Assembly: GCF_030128875.1 (NCBI RefSeq)
Contig: NZ_CP124620.1
Location: 3,348,001-3,412,000, forward strand
Length of the DNA stretch: 64,000 nucleotides
Direction: 5' to 3'
Source: Stenotrophomonas sp. BIO128-Bstrain
GTDB taxonomy: Bacteria > Pseudomonadota > Gammaproteobacteria > Xanthomonadales > Xanthomonadaceae
The translations under genes were made by a program, and so were the position numbers. Shown here in pieces: positions 1 through 10,328 of this stretch (position 1 is its first letter; every line of letters begins with the position of its first letter). A model generated the notes under the pieces. That model had not been told where the DNA came from, ran no database searches, and was given only the letters and a program-made list of their open reading frames with translations.

Positions 1-74
1 CTGACGCCCTTGGTGATCGGATACAGGCGCGTGCCCGAACCACCTGCGAGGATGATGCCCTTGCGTTGAGTCAT
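1..74 (-). CDS. rmlA: Glucose-1-phosphate thymidylyltransferase, N-terminal fragment
   Basis: Only the first 24 codons lie in the window; the gene continues beyond base 1. The ATG at 74 opens a peptide with the nucleotidyltransferase signature GIILAGGSGTRLYPIT, which is the RmlA dTTP/glucose-1-phosphate binding loop. RmlA makes dTDP-glucose, the substrate of the RmlB encoded 31 nt upstream on the same strand, so the two form the start of an rmlBA(CD) operon for dTDP-L-rhamnose. The identification rests on the short N-terminus plus this context. Confidence 0.85.
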   Translation of the reverse strand, partial: MTQRKGIILAGGSGTRLYPITKGV

Positions 75-105
75 GCGGTTGTCCTCTGTCTGGTGATCAC
101 CGCGC

Positions 106-1161
106 TCAGGCGGTGGTGCCGATGCGCTGCAGGCGGTAGCTGCCGTCGAGCACGCCGTTGACCCAGTCCTGGTTGTCCAGGTACCAGTCCACGGTGAAGC
201 CGATGCCCTGCTCGAAGGTGTACTTCGGCTCCCAGCCCAGCTGGTCCTTGAGCTTGGAGGCATCGATCGCGTAGCGGCGGTCATGGCCGGGGCGGTCGGT
301 CACGTAGGTGATCTGGCCGGCGCGCGGCTGGCCATCCTCACGCGGGCGGCGTGCATCGAGCAGTGCGCAGATCGCCTGCACCACTTCGATGTTCTGCTTC
401 TCGGAGTTGCCGCCGACGTTGTAGGTCTCACCGACCTGGCCCTTGGCCAGCACGGTGCGGATCGCTTCGCAGTGGTCGGACACGAACAGCCAGTCGCGCA
501 CCTGCTTGCCATCGCCATAGACCGGCAGCAGTTCGCCGGCCAGGGCCTTGGCGATCACCAGCGGGATCAGCTTCTCGGGGAAGTGGTACGGGCCGTAGTT
601 GTTGGAGCAGTTGGTGGTCAGCACCGGCAGCCCGTAGGTGTGGTGGAACGCGCGCACCAGATGGTCCGAGGCCGCCTTGGACGCCGAGTACGGCGAGTTG
701 GGCGCATACGGGGTGGTCTCGCTGAACTTGCCGGTCTCGCCGAGGGTGCCGTAGACCTCATCGGTGGAGACGTGCAGGAAGCGGAACGCCTGGCCCTTGT
801 CGTCCGGCAGCGCCTTCCAGTAATCGCGCACGGCTTCCAGCAGCGCCAGGGTGCCCACCACGTTGGTCTGGATGAACGCGCCCGGGCCGTCGATGGAACG
901 GTCCACGTGGCTTTCGGCGGCGAAGTTCAGCACCGCGTCGGGCTGGTGCTCGGCCAGCAGGCGCGAGACCAGCGCCTGGTCGCCGATGTCGCCCCCGACA
1001 AACACGTGGTCCGGGTTGCCGTCCAGCGAGGCCAGCGTCTTGAGGTTGCCCGCGTAGGTCAGCGCATCGAGATTGATGACGCGCACGCCTTTGGCGACCG
1101 CTTCGAGGACAAAGTTACCGCCAATGAATCCGGCTCCGCCGGTGACAAGCCATGTGGGCAC
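106..1161 (-). CDS. rmlB: dTDP-glucose 4,6-dehydratase
   Basis: A 351-residue extended short-chain dehydrogenase that converts dTDP-glucose to dTDP-4-keto-6-deoxyglucose, the second step of dTDP-L-rhamnose synthesis in the cytoplasm. The NAD-binding motif [11 protein letters not shown] is at residues 7-17. The STDEVYG segment near 132, carrying the catalytic Thr-Asp-Glu, and the YSASK catalytic Tyr/Lys near 158 are both present. The length is normal for RmlB. It is followed 31 nt later by rmlA. The upstream region is shared divergently with etfB. Confidence 0.95.
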   Translation of the reverse strand: MPTWLVTGGAGFIGGNFVLEAVAKGVRVINLDALTYAGNLKTLASLDGNPDHVFVGGDIGDQALVSRLLAEHQPDAVLNFAAESHVDRSIDGPGAFIQTNVVGTLALLEAVRDYWKALPDDKGQAFRFLHVSTDEVYGTLGETGKFSETTPYAPNSPYSASKAASDHLVRAFHHTYGLPVLTTNCSNNYGPYHFPEKLIPLVIAKALAGELLPVYGDGKQVRDWLFVSDHCEAIRTVLAKGQVGETYNVGGNSEKQNIEVVQAICALLDARRPREDGQPRAGQITYVTDRPGHDRRYAIDASKLKDQLGWEPKYTFEQGIGFTVDWYLDNQDWVNGVLDGSYRLQRIGTTA

Positions 1162-1318
1162 TACCCGTTCTCCTGTTCGATGTGCGTGCAGGGGGCCTGG
1201 TGGCGCCCCGACTCAGCGCCACAGGGTACATGGCGGCCGTCTTCACGACTGCCCGTGCAGCTTGAACAGTCGGCGTTTTCCGTCGATTTCATGACGCGCT
1301 GCAGCATAACCATACGCA

Positions 1319-1348
1319 TTCGCATGGTGCCCTTGCGCCAGTTAGAAT
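1319..1348 (+). promoter_or_regulatory. Candidate promoter of etfBA
   Basis: TTCGCA and TAGAAT are separated by 18 nt in the 261-nt gap between divergent rmlB and etfB, about 75 nt upstream of the etfB start. This is a weak sigma70-like match seen by eye; nothing else of note is visible in the gap. Confidence 0.3.
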
Positions 1349-1422
1349 CGCTGTCCCACCCCCGAACCGGTTGCTAGTCAAAGAACCGGACGTTCTCCCG
1401 TTATTGAAGGATCCAGCACCAG

Positions 1423-2169
1423 ATGAAAATCCTCGTCGCGTACAAGCGCGTGGTGGACTACAACGTCCGCATTCAGGTCAAGCCGGACGGTTCCGGCGTG
1501 GTCACCGACGGCGTCAAGCTGTCCCCCAACCCGTTCGATGAAATCGCCCTGGAAGAAGCGCTTCGCCTGCGCGACAAGGGCATCGCCACCGAGGTCGTGG
1601 TCGCCACGATCGCACCGGCCGATGCCCAGGCGCACCTGCGCAACGGCCTGGCCATGGGCGCCAACCGCGCCATCCATGTCGTGACCGACCAGGCGATCCA
1701 GCCGCTGACCGCCGCCCGCACCCTGCTCAAGCTGGTCGAGAAGGAACAGCCGGACCTGGTGATCCTGGGCAAGCAGGCCATCGACGACGACGCCAACCAG
1801 ACCGGCCAGATGCTGGCCACGCTGTGGGGCCGCCCGCAGGCGACCTTCGCCAGCAAGCTGGACATTGCCGACGGCAAGGCCACGGTCACCCGTGAAGTCG
1901 ACGCCGGCCTGGAAACGCTGGAAGTCGACCTGCCGGCCGTGGTCACCACGGACCTGCGCCTGAACGAGCCGCGCTTCATCAAGCTGCCCGACATCATGAA
2001 GGCCAAGGCCAAGCCGCTGGAGACCCTGCAGCTGGCCGACCTCGGCGTGGATGCCGCCGATACCTTCAAGACCACCCAGTACGCCGCGCCGGTCAAGCGC
2101 AGCAAGGGCGTGATGGTCAAGGACGCGGCCGAACTGGTCGCCGCACTCAAGCAGAAGGGGTTGCTGTAA
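1423..2169 (+). CDS. etfB: Electron transfer flavoprotein beta subunit
   Basis: A 248-residue protein starting MKILVAYKRVVDYN, the typical EtfB N-terminus. It also has the AMP-binding region around residues 108-130 (LGKQAIDDDANQTGQ) and a C-terminal KRSKGVMVKD stretch. With EtfA it forms the FAD/AMP heterodimer that passes electrons from acyl-CoA and other dehydrogenases to ETF:quinone oxidoreductase. The stop overlaps the etfA start (TAATG), indicating translational coupling. In xanthomonads the etf genes mark one border of the O-antigen locus. Confidence 0.96.
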   Translation: MKILVAYKRVVDYNVRIQVKPDGSGVVTDGVKLSPNPFDEIALEEALRLRDKGIATEVVVATIAPADAQAHLRNGLAMGANRAIHVVTDQAIQPLTAARTLLKLVEKEQPDLVILGKQAIDDDANQTGQMLATLWGRPQATFASKLDIADGKATVTREVDAGLETLEVDLPAVVTTDLRLNEPRFIKLPDIMKAKAKPLETLQLADLGVDAADTFKTTQYAAPVKRSKGVMVKDAAELVAALKQKGLL

Positions 2170-3110
2170 TGACCAAGATCCTCGTTGTCGCTGAACACCA
2201 CGACGGCAAGCTCAACGCCGCCACCGCCAAGACCGTCAGCGCGGCCTTCGCGATCAGCGGCGCCAGCATCGACGTGCTGGTGCTGGCCGCCGATCCGGCC
2301 GCCGTGGCCGCCGAGGCTGCGCAGCTGGCGGGCGTGGCCAAGGTGCTGACCGTAGCCAACGCCCCCAACGCGCAGGCGCTCGCCCAGGTGCTGGCTCCGC
2401 AGATCGCGCAGCTGGCCACCGGCTACACCCACGTGTTCGGCCCCTCGACCACCTTCGGCAAGGACCTGATGCCGTGCGTGGCCGCCCTGCTGGGCGTCAA
2501 CCAGGTCTCGGACCTGATGACCGTCGAAGGCAGCCACAGCTTCAAGCGCCCGATCTACGCCGGCAACGCGATCATCACCGTGGAGGTCCCGGCCGACCAG
2601 ATCGTCGTGGCCACCGTGCGTGCCGCCTCCTGGCCGGAAGCAGCCAAGGGCGGCAGCGCCAGCGTGGAAGCGGCCAGCGTCGATGCGACTCTGCCGAGCC
2701 ACACCCGCTTCATCGGCCTCGCCGCCGGTGCCACCGACCGCCCGGACCTGCAGAGCGCCAAGCGTGTAGTGTCCGGCGGCCGTGGCGTGGGCTCGGAAGA
2801 GAACTTCAAGGTGATCTTCCAGCTGGCCGACAAGCTCGGTGCCGCGGTCGGTGCCTCCCGCGCCGCCGTGGACGCCGGCTATGTGCCGAGCGACCTGCAG
2901 GTCGGCCAGACCGGCAAGATCATCTCGCCGGAGCTGTACGTGGCCGTCGGCATCAGCGGTGCCATCCAGCACCTGACCGGCATCAAGGACGCCGGGACCA
3001 TCGTGGCGATCAACAAGGACCCGGACTCGCCGATCTTCGAGATCGCCGATATCGGCCTGGTGGGGGATCTGTTCACCCTGCTGCCGGAGCTGGAAGCCGC
3101 GTTGGGCTGA
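2169..3110 (+). CDS. etfA: Electron transfer flavoprotein alpha subunit
   Basis: A 313-residue EtfA. The C-terminal FAD domain is evident: [12 protein letters not shown] near 220, [20 protein letters not shown] near 248, then the conserved [20 protein letters not shown] stretch. The start codon overlaps the etfB stop by one base. A hairpin with 11-bp perfect arms follows the stop at 3124-3153. It is partner of EtfB in electron transfer to the respiratory chain. Confidence 0.96.
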   Translation: MTKILVVAEHHDGKLNAATAKTVSAAFAISGASIDVLVLAADPAAVAAEAAQLAGVAKVLTVANAPNAQALAQVLAPQIAQLATGYTHVFGPSTTFGKDLMPCVAALLGVNQVSDLMTVEGSHSFKRPIYAGNAIITVEVPADQIVVATVRAASWPEAAKGGSASVEAASVDATLPSHTRFIGLAAGATDRPDLQSAKRVVSGGRGVGSEENFKVIFQLADKLGAAVGASRAAVDAGYVPSDLQVGQTGKIISPELYVAVGISGAIQHLTGIKDAGTIVAINKDPDSPIFEIADIGLVGDLFTLLPELEAALG

Positions 3111-3123
3111 ACATGGCATCAAG

Positions 3124-3153
3124 ACGCTGGATAATCAACGGGTTATCCAGCGT
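3124..3153 (+). terminator. Hairpin after etfA
   Basis: Perfect 11-bp inverted repeat (arms 3124-3134 and 3143-3153, 8-nt loop) 14 nt after the etfA stop. There is no uridine tract, so it may stabilise the 3' end or pause polymerase rather than act as a canonical intrinsic terminator. Confidence 0.45.
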
Positions 3154-3219
3154 CACTGATTCTGTCGGCATTGGCACAGCGATGCCTCCGGGATCACCCG
3201 GCCTTGCGAAAGCTGTCCA

Positions 3220-3225
3220 TATAAT
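3220..3225 (+). promoter_or_regulatory. Candidate -10 element of xanAB
   Basis: A perfect TATAAT lies 30 nt upstream of the xanA ATG. No good -35 hexamer is visible at normal spacing, so the promoter call rests on the -10 alone. Confidence 0.35.
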
Positions 3226-3254
3226 TAGCGGTCACCCCCGTCAGGAGTGCATTG

Positions 3255-4613
3255 ATGACCCTTTCGTGTTTCAAGGCCTATGACATCCGTGGTCGCGTTC
3301 CGGATGAGCTGGACGAGCGCCTTGCCCGCCGCATTGGTGCAGGCACCGCCGCCCTGCTCGGGCCTGGCCCCGTCGTGGTGGGTCACGACATCCGCCTCAG
3401 CAGCCCCGAGCTGCACGCTGCGGCGATCGAGGGGCTGACCGCCAGTGCTCGCGATGTCATCGATATCGGCCTGTGCGGAACGGAGGAAGTGTATTTCCAG
3501 ACATTCCATCGCAAGGCGGCCGGCGGCATCATGGTCACCGCCAGCCATAATCCGATGGACTACAACGGGATGAAGCTGGTCCGCGAGGATGCAAAGCCAA
3601 TCAGTGGCGACACTGGGCTTTTCACCGTCCGGGATTTCGCAGCGTCGGATACGCCGCTGGGCCAGGGTAAGGGCAGTGTGACCCGGGATACGGGCAAGTC
3701 GGCGTATATCCAGCATCTTCTGGGCTATGTCGACCTCAACGATCTGAAGCCCTTGAAGATCGTCACCAATGCCGGCAACGGCGGTGCAGGCATCGTCATC
3801 GACGCGCTGGCCCCTCACCTGCCCTTCGAATTCATCAGCATCCAGCACGCACCGGATGGCAGCTTCCCCAACGGCATTCCCAACCCGCTGCTGCAGGAAA
3901 ACCGCAGCGCGACCCGGGACGCTGTACGGGAACACGGTGCCGACTTCGGTATCGCCTGGGACGGCGATTTCGACCGGTGCTTCTTCTTCGACGCCGAGGG
4001 CAACTTCATCGAAGGTTACTACCTCGTTGGCCTGCTGGCCCCCACCCTGATCGCACGTACGCCCGGCGGCAAGATCATCCATGACCCACGCCTGACTTGG
4101 AACACCGTGGAGATGGCCGAGCAGGCCGGCGGCGTGCCGATCATGAGCAAGACGGGCCATGCATTCATCAAGGAGCGCATGCGTGCTGAAGACGCCATCT
4201 ATGGCGGCGAGATGAGCGCCCACCATTATTTCCGTGAATTCGCGTATTGCGATTCGGGCATGATTCCGTGGCTGCTTATCGCCGGCCTGGTTTCCAGCAC
4301 CGGAAAGACGCTCGGCGAGCTGGTGGCCGATCGCATGCAAGCCTTCCCTTGCAGCGGCGAAATCAACTTCCGCGTCGATGACGCCAAGGCGACGGTGGCC
4401 CGCGTGCTGGCGCATTACGAAAGCCAGCAGCCGACCATGGATAATACCGATGGTGTCAGTGCCGAGTTCGCACAATGGCGCTTCAATCTGCGCAGCTCCA
4501 ACACCGAGCCGCTGTTACGCCTGAATGTGGAAAGCCGTGGAGACGCGGCACTGCTGAAGTCCCGTACCGATGAGCTGACCGCGCTGATCGGCGGCAGTCC
4601 ATCCAATAATTGA
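3255..4613 (+). CDS. xanA: Phosphomannomutase / phosphoglucomutase
   Basis: A 452-residue alpha-D-phosphohexomutase. It interconverts mannose-6-P with mannose-1-P (and glucose phosphates), feeding GDP-mannose and UDP-glucose synthesis. The phosphoserine loop [11 protein letters not shown] is near residue 94, the metal-binding DGDFDR near 236, the sugar-binding GEMSAHHYF near 316 and the phosphate-binding RSSNTEP near 416. The ATG at 3255 is preferred over an in-frame TTG just before it because AGGAG lies 7 nt upstream. It is followed 16 nt later by xanB. The xanthan-pathway name is by homology (CpsG/ManB-type). Confidence 0.92.
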   Translation: MTLSCFKAYDIRGRVPDELDERLARRIGAGTAALLGPGPVVVGHDIRLSSPELHAAAIEGLTASARDVIDIGLCGTEEVYFQTFHRKAAGGIMVTASHNPMDYNGMKLVREDAKPISGDTGLFTVRDFAASDTPLGQGKGSVTRDTGKSAYIQHLLGYVDLNDLKPLKIVTNAGNGGAGIVIDALAPHLPFEFISIQHAPDGSFPNGIPNPLLQENRSATRDAVREHGADFGIAWDGDFDRCFFFDAEGNFIEGYYLVGLLAPTLIARTPGGKIIHDPRLTWNTVEMAEQAGGVPIMSKTGHAFIKERMRAEDAIYGGEMSAHHYFREFAYCDSGMIPWLLIAGLVSSTGKTLGELVADRMQAFPCSGEINFRVDDAKATVARVLAHYESQQPTMDNTDGVSAEFAQWRFNLRSSNTEPLLRLNVESRGDAALLKSRTDELTALIGGSPSNN

Positions 4614-4629
4614 TTCAGGAAGAAACAAC

Positions 4630-6033
4630 ATGTTGCCTATTATTCCCGTGATCCTCTCCGGCGGCTCCGGCACCCGTCTCTGGCCGCTGTCGCGCGAGGT
4701 GTATCCGAAGCAGTTCCTGCCTCTCGTCGGCGACGACACCATGCTGCAGGCCACGTGGAAGCGCGTTGCTTCCATCGCCGGCAAGCCGCCGATTGTCGTC
4801 GCCAACCAGGAACATCGGTTCATGGCGGCCGAGCAACTGCGTGAGTGCAACGTGGCTCCCCAAGCGTTGATCTTGGAGCCGATTGGTCGAAACACCGCGC
4901 CGGCGATTGCCATCGCCGCGCTGCAGGCATTGTCCAATGGCGACGATGCGCTGCTGCTGGTGCTTCCATCGGATCATGTGGTGCGCAACGAGCCGGCGTT
5001 CCACGCTGCCGTGCAGCAGGCCGCGGTTGCAGCCGAGGCAGGAAAGCTGGTCACCTTCGGCATCGTGCCGACCGCGCCGGAAACGGGCTACGGTTACATC
5101 AAGGCCGTCAGTGGGGACGGCGTACGCGCTGTAGAGCGCTTCGTGGAGAAGCCGAACCTGCAGACCGCCGAGCAGTATGTCGCTTCCGGCGAGTATTACT
5201 GGAACAGTGGCATGTTCCTGTTCAAGGCCTCGCGCTACCTTTCCGAACTGGAAGCACTCCAGCCGGCCATCCTTGCCGCATGCCGCACCGCGTTGGACAA
5301 GGCCAGCCGCGACAATGACTTCGTCCGCCTGGATGCAGACGCGTTTGCCGCCAGCCCGAACGATTCCATCGATTACGCAGTGATGGAAAAGACCGCCGAT
5401 GCCGCCGTCGTGCCGCTGGATGCCGGATGGAACGATGTCGGTTCCTGGTCGGCACTCTGGGACGTATCGGACAAGGATGCCGACGGCAACGCCTACCACG
5501 GCGATGTGATCGCGCTGGACTGCAAAGACAGCTACGCATACGGCACGCGACTGATCACCATGGTCGGCCTGCGGGACGTGGTGGTGGTTGAAACCGACGA
5601 CGCCGTGTTTGTCGGTCACAAGGACCGTGTACAGGATGTCAAGGAGATCGTCGGGAAGATCAAGCGGGACGGCCGCAGTGAGGCAGCCGCGCATCGCAAG
5701 GTCTACCGACCGTGGGGCGCCTACGACTCCATCGATAGCGGCACGCGTTTCCAGGTCAAGCGCATCACGGTCAAGCCGGGTGCGACCCTCAGCCTGCAGA
5801 TGCACCATCACCGCGCCGAACACTGGATCGTCGTGAGTGGGACCGCCGAGGTGACGCGTGGCGAGGAGGTCATCCTGCTCACCGAGAACCAGAGCACCTA
5901 CATCCCGCTGGGCGTCACCCACCGCCTGAAGAACCCGGGCAGGCTGCCGCTGGAGCTGATTGAAGTACAGTCCGGCAGCTATCTGGGTGAGGACGATATC
6001 GTTCGCTTCGAGGACAGCTACGGGCGGGCCTGA
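4630..6033 (+). CDS. xanB: Mannose-1-phosphate guanylyltransferase / mannose-6-phosphate isomerase
   Basis: A 467-residue bifunctional type II enzyme. The N-terminal nucleotidyltransferase opens with [20 protein letters not shown] and has FVEKP near 175. The C-terminal cupin (about 350-467) carries the metal-binding [10 protein letters not shown] motif of the isomerase. It makes GDP-mannose from fructose-6-P-derived mannose phosphates, the substrate of the Gmd encoded further along the locus. It is co-transcribed with xanA and ends at a bidirectional terminator facing ugd. Confidence 0.95.
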   Translation: MLPIIPVILSGGSGTRLWPLSREVYPKQFLPLVGDDTMLQATWKRVASIAGKPPIVVANQEHRFMAAEQLRECNVAPQALILEPIGRNTAPAIAIAALQALSNGDDALLLVLPSDHVVRNEPAFHAAVQQAAVAAEAGKLVTFGIVPTAPETGYGYIKAVSGDGVRAVERFVEKPNLQTAEQYVASGEYYWNSGMFLFKASRYLSELEALQPAILAACRTALDKASRDNDFVRLDADAFAASPNDSIDYAVMEKTADAAVVPLDAGWNDVGSWSALWDVSDKDADGNAYHGDVIALDCKDSYAYGTRLITMVGLRDVVVVETDDAVFVGHKDRVQDVKEIVGKIKRDGRSEAAAHRKVYRPWGAYDSIDSGTRFQVKRITVKPGATLSLQMHHHRAEHWIVVSGTAEVTRGEEVILLTENQSTYIPLGVTHRLKNPGRLPLELIEVQSGSYLGEDDIVRFEDSYGRA

Positions 6034-6052
6034 GCCCGCCAGAGCTCGCAAA

Positions 6053-6091
6053 CGGAAAAGGGCCGGGTAGCGATACCCGGCCCTTTTCGTT
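6053..6091. terminator. Bidirectional intrinsic terminator between xanB and ugd
   Basis: A 14-bp stem (6056-6069 with 6074-6087, GCGA loop) whose ends are AAAA and TTTT on either strand. It sits between convergent xanB (+) and ugd (-), so it can stop transcription from both sides. Confidence 0.9.
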
Positions 6092-6119
6092 GCACGGCAC
6101 GAGGGCCGTCGCTACACCG

Positions 6120-7286
6120 TCAGTTGTCGCCGAAAAGATCCCGCGTATACACCTTGTCGGCCACATCCGTGAGAATCTCCGCCATCCGATTGCTGATGAT
6201 GACATCCGACTGAGCCTTGAAGCTGGCCAGATCGTTGACCACACGGGAGTTGTAGAACTCCGTGGCCTCGAGCGCCGGCTCATGCACGATCACCTCGACG
6301 CCCTTTGCCTTGATCCGCTTCATGATCCCCTGGATGCTGGACGACCGGAAATTATCCGAGCCGGCCTTCATGATCAACCGGTACACGCCGACGACCTTGG
6401 GCTTGCGCGCGAGGATATCGGCGGCAATGAAGTCCTTCCGGGTCGTGTTCGAGTCGACGATGGCGCGGATCAGATTCTGCGGCACCGCCTGGTAGTTGGC
6501 CAGCAGCTGCTTGGTATCCTTGGGCAGGCAGTAGCCGCCATACCCGAACGACGGGTTGTTGTACCCACCGCCGATCCGCGGATCCAGCGAGATCCCCTCG
6601 ATGATCTGCCGGCTGTCCAGGCCATGCGTCTGGGCATAGGTGTCCAGCTCGTTGAAGTAGGACACGCGCATGGCCAGATAGGTGTTGGCGAAGAGCTTGA
6701 TGGCTTCGGCCTCGGTGGAATCGGTGAACAGGACCGGGACGTCCTTCTTCTCTGCGCCTTCCTGCAGCAGCGATGCAAAGGTCCTTGCCGCCTCGGAGTG
6801 GTCGCCCACGATGATCCGGGAGGGGTGGAGGTTGTCGTGCAGGGCACGACCTTCACGCAGGAACTCCGGGGAGAAGATGATGTTGTCGGTGCCGAACTGA
6901 TCGCGCGCCTTCGTCGTGAAGCCCACCGGGATCGTCGACTTGATGATCATCGTCGCCTGCGGATTGATCTCCAGCACCTGCGTGATGACCGATTCGATCG
7001 AGCGCGTGTTGAAGTAATTCGTCACCGGATCGTAATCGGTGGGCGTGGCGATGATGACGAATGTGGCGCCTTCGTAGGCATCACGGGGATCCAGCGTGGC
7101 TCGAAAATCGAGTTCACTCCCGGCCAGCGCCGCTTCTATGTCCGCGTCGACGATGGGCGACTCACCGCGATTGAGCTTCTCTACCTTCTCGGCGACAAGG
7201 TCAAGCGCGACCACCTCGTGGTGCCGGGCCAGCAGCACACCATTGGAAAGGCCAACGTAACCGGTACCAGCAATTGCAATCTTCAT
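6120..7286 (-). CDS. ugd: UDP-glucose 6-dehydrogenase
   Basis: A 388-residue NAD-dependent enzyme oxidising UDP-glucose to UDP-glucuronate. The N-terminal [10 protein letters not shown] dinucleotide motif is at residues 7-16. The catalytic-cysteine segment GGYCLPKD is near residue 250, and the C-terminal Rossmann domain is present. The length matches the E. coli Ugd type. I chose the ATG at 7286; an ATG three codons upstream is possible. It is the last gene of the long minus-strand array, 10 nt after the preceding membrane protein. Its product is the substrate of the UDP-glucuronate decarboxylase encoded at 12253-13203. Confidence 0.94.
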   Translation of the reverse strand: MKIAIAGTGYVGLSNGVLLARHHEVVALDLVAEKVEKLNRGESPIVDADIEAALAGSELDFRATLDPRDAYEGATFVIIATPTDYDPVTNYFNTRSIESVITQVLEINPQATMIIKSTIPVGFTTKARDQFGTDNIIFSPEFLREGRALHDNLHPSRIIVGDHSEAARTFASLLQEGAEKKDVPVLFTDSTEAEAIKLFANTYLAMRVSYFNELDTYAQTHGLDSRQIIEGISLDPRIGGGYNNPSFGYGGYCLPKDTKQLLANYQAVPQNLIRAIVDSNTTRKDFIAADILARKPKVVGVYRLIMKAGSDNFRSSSIQGIMKRIKAKGVEVIVHEPALEATEFYNSRVVNDLASFKAQSDVIISNRMAEILTDVADKVYTRDLFGDN

Positions 7287-7296
7287 GCGACTCATC

Positions 7297-8676
7297 TCAA
7301 TGACGTGAGTATTGCGGAGCGGGCACATGCAGCATGCGCTCCCTCGCACAGTTGTAGTAGACGCCGCTCTTCCAGAAGGCGAGCCCATTGGCAAGCGCCT
7401 CGTCGGGAATCGCCTGCTGCAGCCGTGCGCAGTGCGGACCCGGCCAGAGCGTGGCGGGCATTGCGGCGCCGACCGGTGACAAATAGGGAATGGCGACGTA
7501 GTAAGCCGAGCAGACCAGGAGGGGCAGACTGGCCACCATCGAGGCACGGTGCCGGTGCATGACGGGCACCGCAGCCCCCTGCTCGACCGGACGCAGCGAG
7601 ATCATGATGGCCACCACTAGTCCGAGCGCGGCCGGGACCAGCAGACGGTTGCCCCAACCATCCCAGCCAAATGGTGCCCACCAACGTGCGAATGCGAGGC
7701 AGGAGATGGCCAGCACCGCGATGCCAGCCATGACCGCAGCCCGATCAAGCTTCCAACCTGACCAGCGCCAGCACCACAGGGCGACCAAGCCGGGCAGGCC
7801 CCAGAAGATGAGCAGACCGCCGTTAGGCGAGAACAGCGATCCGAACAGGAACTCCGCGCTCTTGGCCAGGCCCGGTGCGGTGTGCTGCGCTTCTTCCATG
7901 TAGGCCACCGGAAGCGGCACCCCGTACTTGAACGCGCTGTAGGCCGCACCGGCGATCTGCGCGAACATCACGGGCAAGGCGGCCAGGGCTGCGGTACGGA
8001 TCAGTGCCCGGCGCCCTCCGTCCTGCTTCCACACGGCCACCAGATGCGCACGCTGCCGCCACAGCAGAACAACGATGGCGAGCCCTGCGAAGGCACCGAT
8101 CGTGTCCTTGTAGAGCGGGAACGTAAAGCCGGATACGACCAGGATGACGGCGAGCCAGCCGTGGACCCTCAGACCGGGCGTGGCCAATGCCATTGCGAAC
8201 GCGCCGATGTAGATGCCGGAAAGGATGCCCGACTGGATTTCGAGCGCGCCGCTGGCCACATAAAACACCGGCAGCGGGCTCAACGCGAGGGCCAGCACGA
8301 AGGGCCAGCCGGTCAGCCACAGCCGCCGCACGCCGTGCAGTGGGATCAGACACAGCAGGGGAAGCGTGAGAAACAGCAGATTGACCGATGTCAACGCAAC
8401 GCGATCACTGCCATCGAAGGTCGCCGCGATCCAGGCGACCACCAGATAGGACAGGGGGAATTTGCTCATCCCTGGACAGGGATAGGCATCGCGGCCTATG
8501 CATTCCGCAGCCAACCGCCAGTCCGCCTGCCAGGCTGCATAATCGGTCGGGTTGAACTGCGCGATGCGAAGCGCGGCGTACAGCACGCACCCCACTGCCA
8601 GCAGGGCCACGGCCCAGCCGACTGCCGTCACGACAGTGGGACGCCCTGCCATCCTTACGGCTGTTGCGGCATGCAT
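7297..8676 (-). CDS. Polytopic membrane protein, possible GT-C glycosyltransferase
   Basis: A 459-residue protein with about ten hydrophobic segments; the first (about residues 15-35) is followed by a non-membrane loop holding [16 protein letters not shown], then regular membrane spans. This architecture (TM1, acidic first periplasmic loop, many TMs) resembles lipid-phosphosugar-dependent GT-C enzymes, but I recognise no specific family. The start at 8676 has GAAGGAG 7 nt upstream and overlaps the previous gene by about 20 nt; an alternative ATG is at 8652. Its position next to GtrA/GtrB-like genes suggests O-polysaccharide side-chain transfer. The function is inferred. Confidence 0.75.
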   Translation of the reverse strand: MHAATAVRMAGRPTVVTAVGWAVALLAVGCVLYAALRIAQFNPTDYAAWQADWRLAAECIGRDAYPCPGMSKFPLSYLVVAWIAATFDGSDRVALTSVNLLFLTLPLLCLIPLHGVRRLWLTGWPFVLALALSPLPVFYVASGALEIQSGILSGIYIGAFAMALATPGLRVHGWLAVILVVSGFTFPLYKDTIGAFAGLAIVVLLWRQRAHLVAVWKQDGGRRALIRTAALAALPVMFAQIAGAAYSAFKYGVPLPVAYMEEAQHTAPGLAKSAEFLFGSLFSPNGGLLIFWGLPGLVALWCWRWSGWKLDRAAVMAGIAVLAISCLAFARWWAPFGWDGWGNRLLVPAALGLVVAIMISLRPVEQGAAVPVMHRHRASMVASLPLLVCSAYYVAIPYLSPVGAAMPATLWPGPHCARLQQAIPDEALANGLAFWKSGVYYNCARERMLHVPAPQYSRH

Positions 8677-10328
8677 TTCCAGGCTCCTTCGTCCCCTTCC
8701 AGCGGCGAACACGCATGCGCTGCACGCAAGCCGTCACCGTACGTCTCCAGCAAGGCTGTCGAGACGAGGTACACAGCACGCGGATCCGGCTGCTTCAGGC
8801 GGGCGGCGTAGTCGCAATGAAACGCGGACTGATCGGCCGGCGTTCTGGCGGCGTAGAAATTGTTGGTGGGGATGCCGAGCGTCGCTGCGAGCTGTCCGAC
8901 GGCCTCGTAATTGCGCACTCCGCCGCCGGGCGTGCCTTGGTTGTCGCATTGCCAGGCCGGGAAAACCAGCAGTGCGCTGTAGGAACCGGCCGGCACACCT
9001 GCAATCCGGAGCGCGTTCGCGGAGGCGATGGTCGTGCGCACGTTGCTACCGATGGAGCGGATATCGACGAGTTGCACGACCACCAGCACGGAAAGCAGCA
9101 GCGCCGCACGCCGCGCACCGAATCGCATGGAACAGGCGACGACGGAAATGAGAATGAGCCAGAAACCGGCCATCCAGAACAGGCGGCCGCTGCCGCGGAA
9201 CCGCGACAGCAGGTAGGTCGCGAGCTTGGGAATCGGAATCTCGAGAACGTGGGTAGCCAGCGTCACCGTGGCCGAGAGGGCCAGCAGTGTGCAGCAGACG
9301 ACCACGCACAGGGCGGGGACGAACGGAAAGCGGTTCGGCCCGGCGCGATGGTTCACGTAGGCAAGCAACGCGGCCAGCACCAGCAACAGTACGCCGAGTC
9401 CTACATAGGTGTAGCCCTCGAACGTCTGCCCGGTCGTGGCATCGGGCACGTCCAGCGGCAGCAGGCGGGCCACACCGTTTGAATCGAATGGGCCCAGCAG
9501 GTTCATGGAATAGACGCCGTAACCTCCGCTGTAGGCATTTGATCCGTCCATGAATCCGAACAAGGCCAGGCCCAGCGCGGCGATCATTGCCACCACGAGC
9601 ACACGTTGCACGACTTCGCGCAGGCCAAGCACCCGCCAGGACATCACGACCAGCACGCTCGTGCTCGCACAGACCAGCAGCGCCAGATACGGATTCAATC
9701 CCGTCGCGATGAACACCACCGCACCGTTTGCTGCATACCAGCGTGCGCCGCGCCAGTCCCAGCCTGCCAGCGAAACCCATATCGACAGCACCAGGATCCA
9801 GTGGGAGGACAGTGCCGTGTGCCCCTGGAAACGATAGAATGTGTATGGGATGCTCGCGAACAGCACACCGACCAGCATTGCGATGACGATCGAAGAGATT
9901 CCCTTCGACACGCCGCCGAGGCGAAGCGCGTTCAACGCGGCGAAATAGCCGAACACACCCTGCAGCACAAGGCAGGACAGGAAGTAATAACCGAAGAACT
10001 GGGTTCCAGGATCGGCAATCGCAGCGAACGGGCGCGCGAGCAGCAGCAGCAGCGGCATCGGGTCGAACAACGAGATGCTCAGCGGCTGCGGATAGCTCAG
10101 GCGAGTGGAACTCAGCCACTGCACATCCGGATCGGAAAGGTACTGCTGCCAGGCGATGTGCACCTGTGCCAGGTCGCCCCAGATCCAGTGGGTATCGTGG
10201 ACATCCAGCGGCACTGGGCCAAGCACGAATGCCGCCCATGCGACCGCGAATGCAGCCACCAGCAGCATGCCGCCCACCCGTAGGGTCCAGGCACCGGCCT
10301 TGCTGGCAAGGAAGGCGGTCAGTCTCAT
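8655..10328 (-). CDS. Polytopic membrane protein, DUF6311-like candidate side-chain glycosyltransferase
   Basis: A 557-residue protein with about 11-12 membrane spans. After TM1 comes a periplasmic-type loop HDTHWIWGDLAQVHIAWQ and then FDPMPLLLLLARP; GDLAQ followed by an aromatic-rich stretch is reminiscent of the DUF6311 family found in polysaccharide loci. A C-terminal soluble part of about 120 residues contains several cysteines. It starts with an ATGA overlap to the upstream gene. It is the best candidate for the large periplasmic transferase of a Gtr-type module. The family assignment is from memory and not verified. Confidence 0.7.
   Translation of the reverse strand: MRLTAFLASKAGAWTLRVGGMLLVAAFAVAWAAFVLGPVPLDVHDTHWIWGDLAQVHIAWQQYLSDPDVQWLSSTRLSYPQPLSISLFDPMPLLLLLARPFAAIADPGTQFFGYYFLSCLVLQGVFGYFAALNALRLGGVSKGISSIVIAMLVGVLFASIPYTFYRFQGHTALSSHWILVLSIWVSLAGWDWRGARWYAANGAVVFIATGLNPYLALLVCASTSVLVVMSWRVLGLREVVQRVLVVAMIAALGLALFGFMDGSNAYSGGYGVYSMNLLGPFDSNGVARLLPLDVPDATTGQTFEGYTYVGLGVLLLVLAALLAYVNHRAGPNRFPFVPALCVVVCCTLLALSATVTLATHVLEIPIPKLATYLLSRFRGSGRLFWMAGFWLILISVVACSMRFGARRAALLLSVLVVVQLVDIRSIGSNVRTTIASANALRIAGVPAGSYSALLVFPAWQCDNQGTPGGGVRNYEAVGQLAATLGIPTNNFYAARTPADQSAFHCDYAARLKQPDPRAVYLVSTALLETYGDGLRAAHACSPLEGDEGAWKCMPQQP

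Noticed and set aside
1473..3122. 549-codon minus-strand frame across etfB and etfA
   Set aside because: Antisense to two well-recognised genes, with Arg/His/Gly-rich low-information translation typical of shadows.
7287..7547. Upstream extension of ugd into the preceding membrane-protein gene
   Set aside because: The conserved dehydrogenase start [12 protein letters not shown] is at 7286; the extension lies in another gene's frame shadow.
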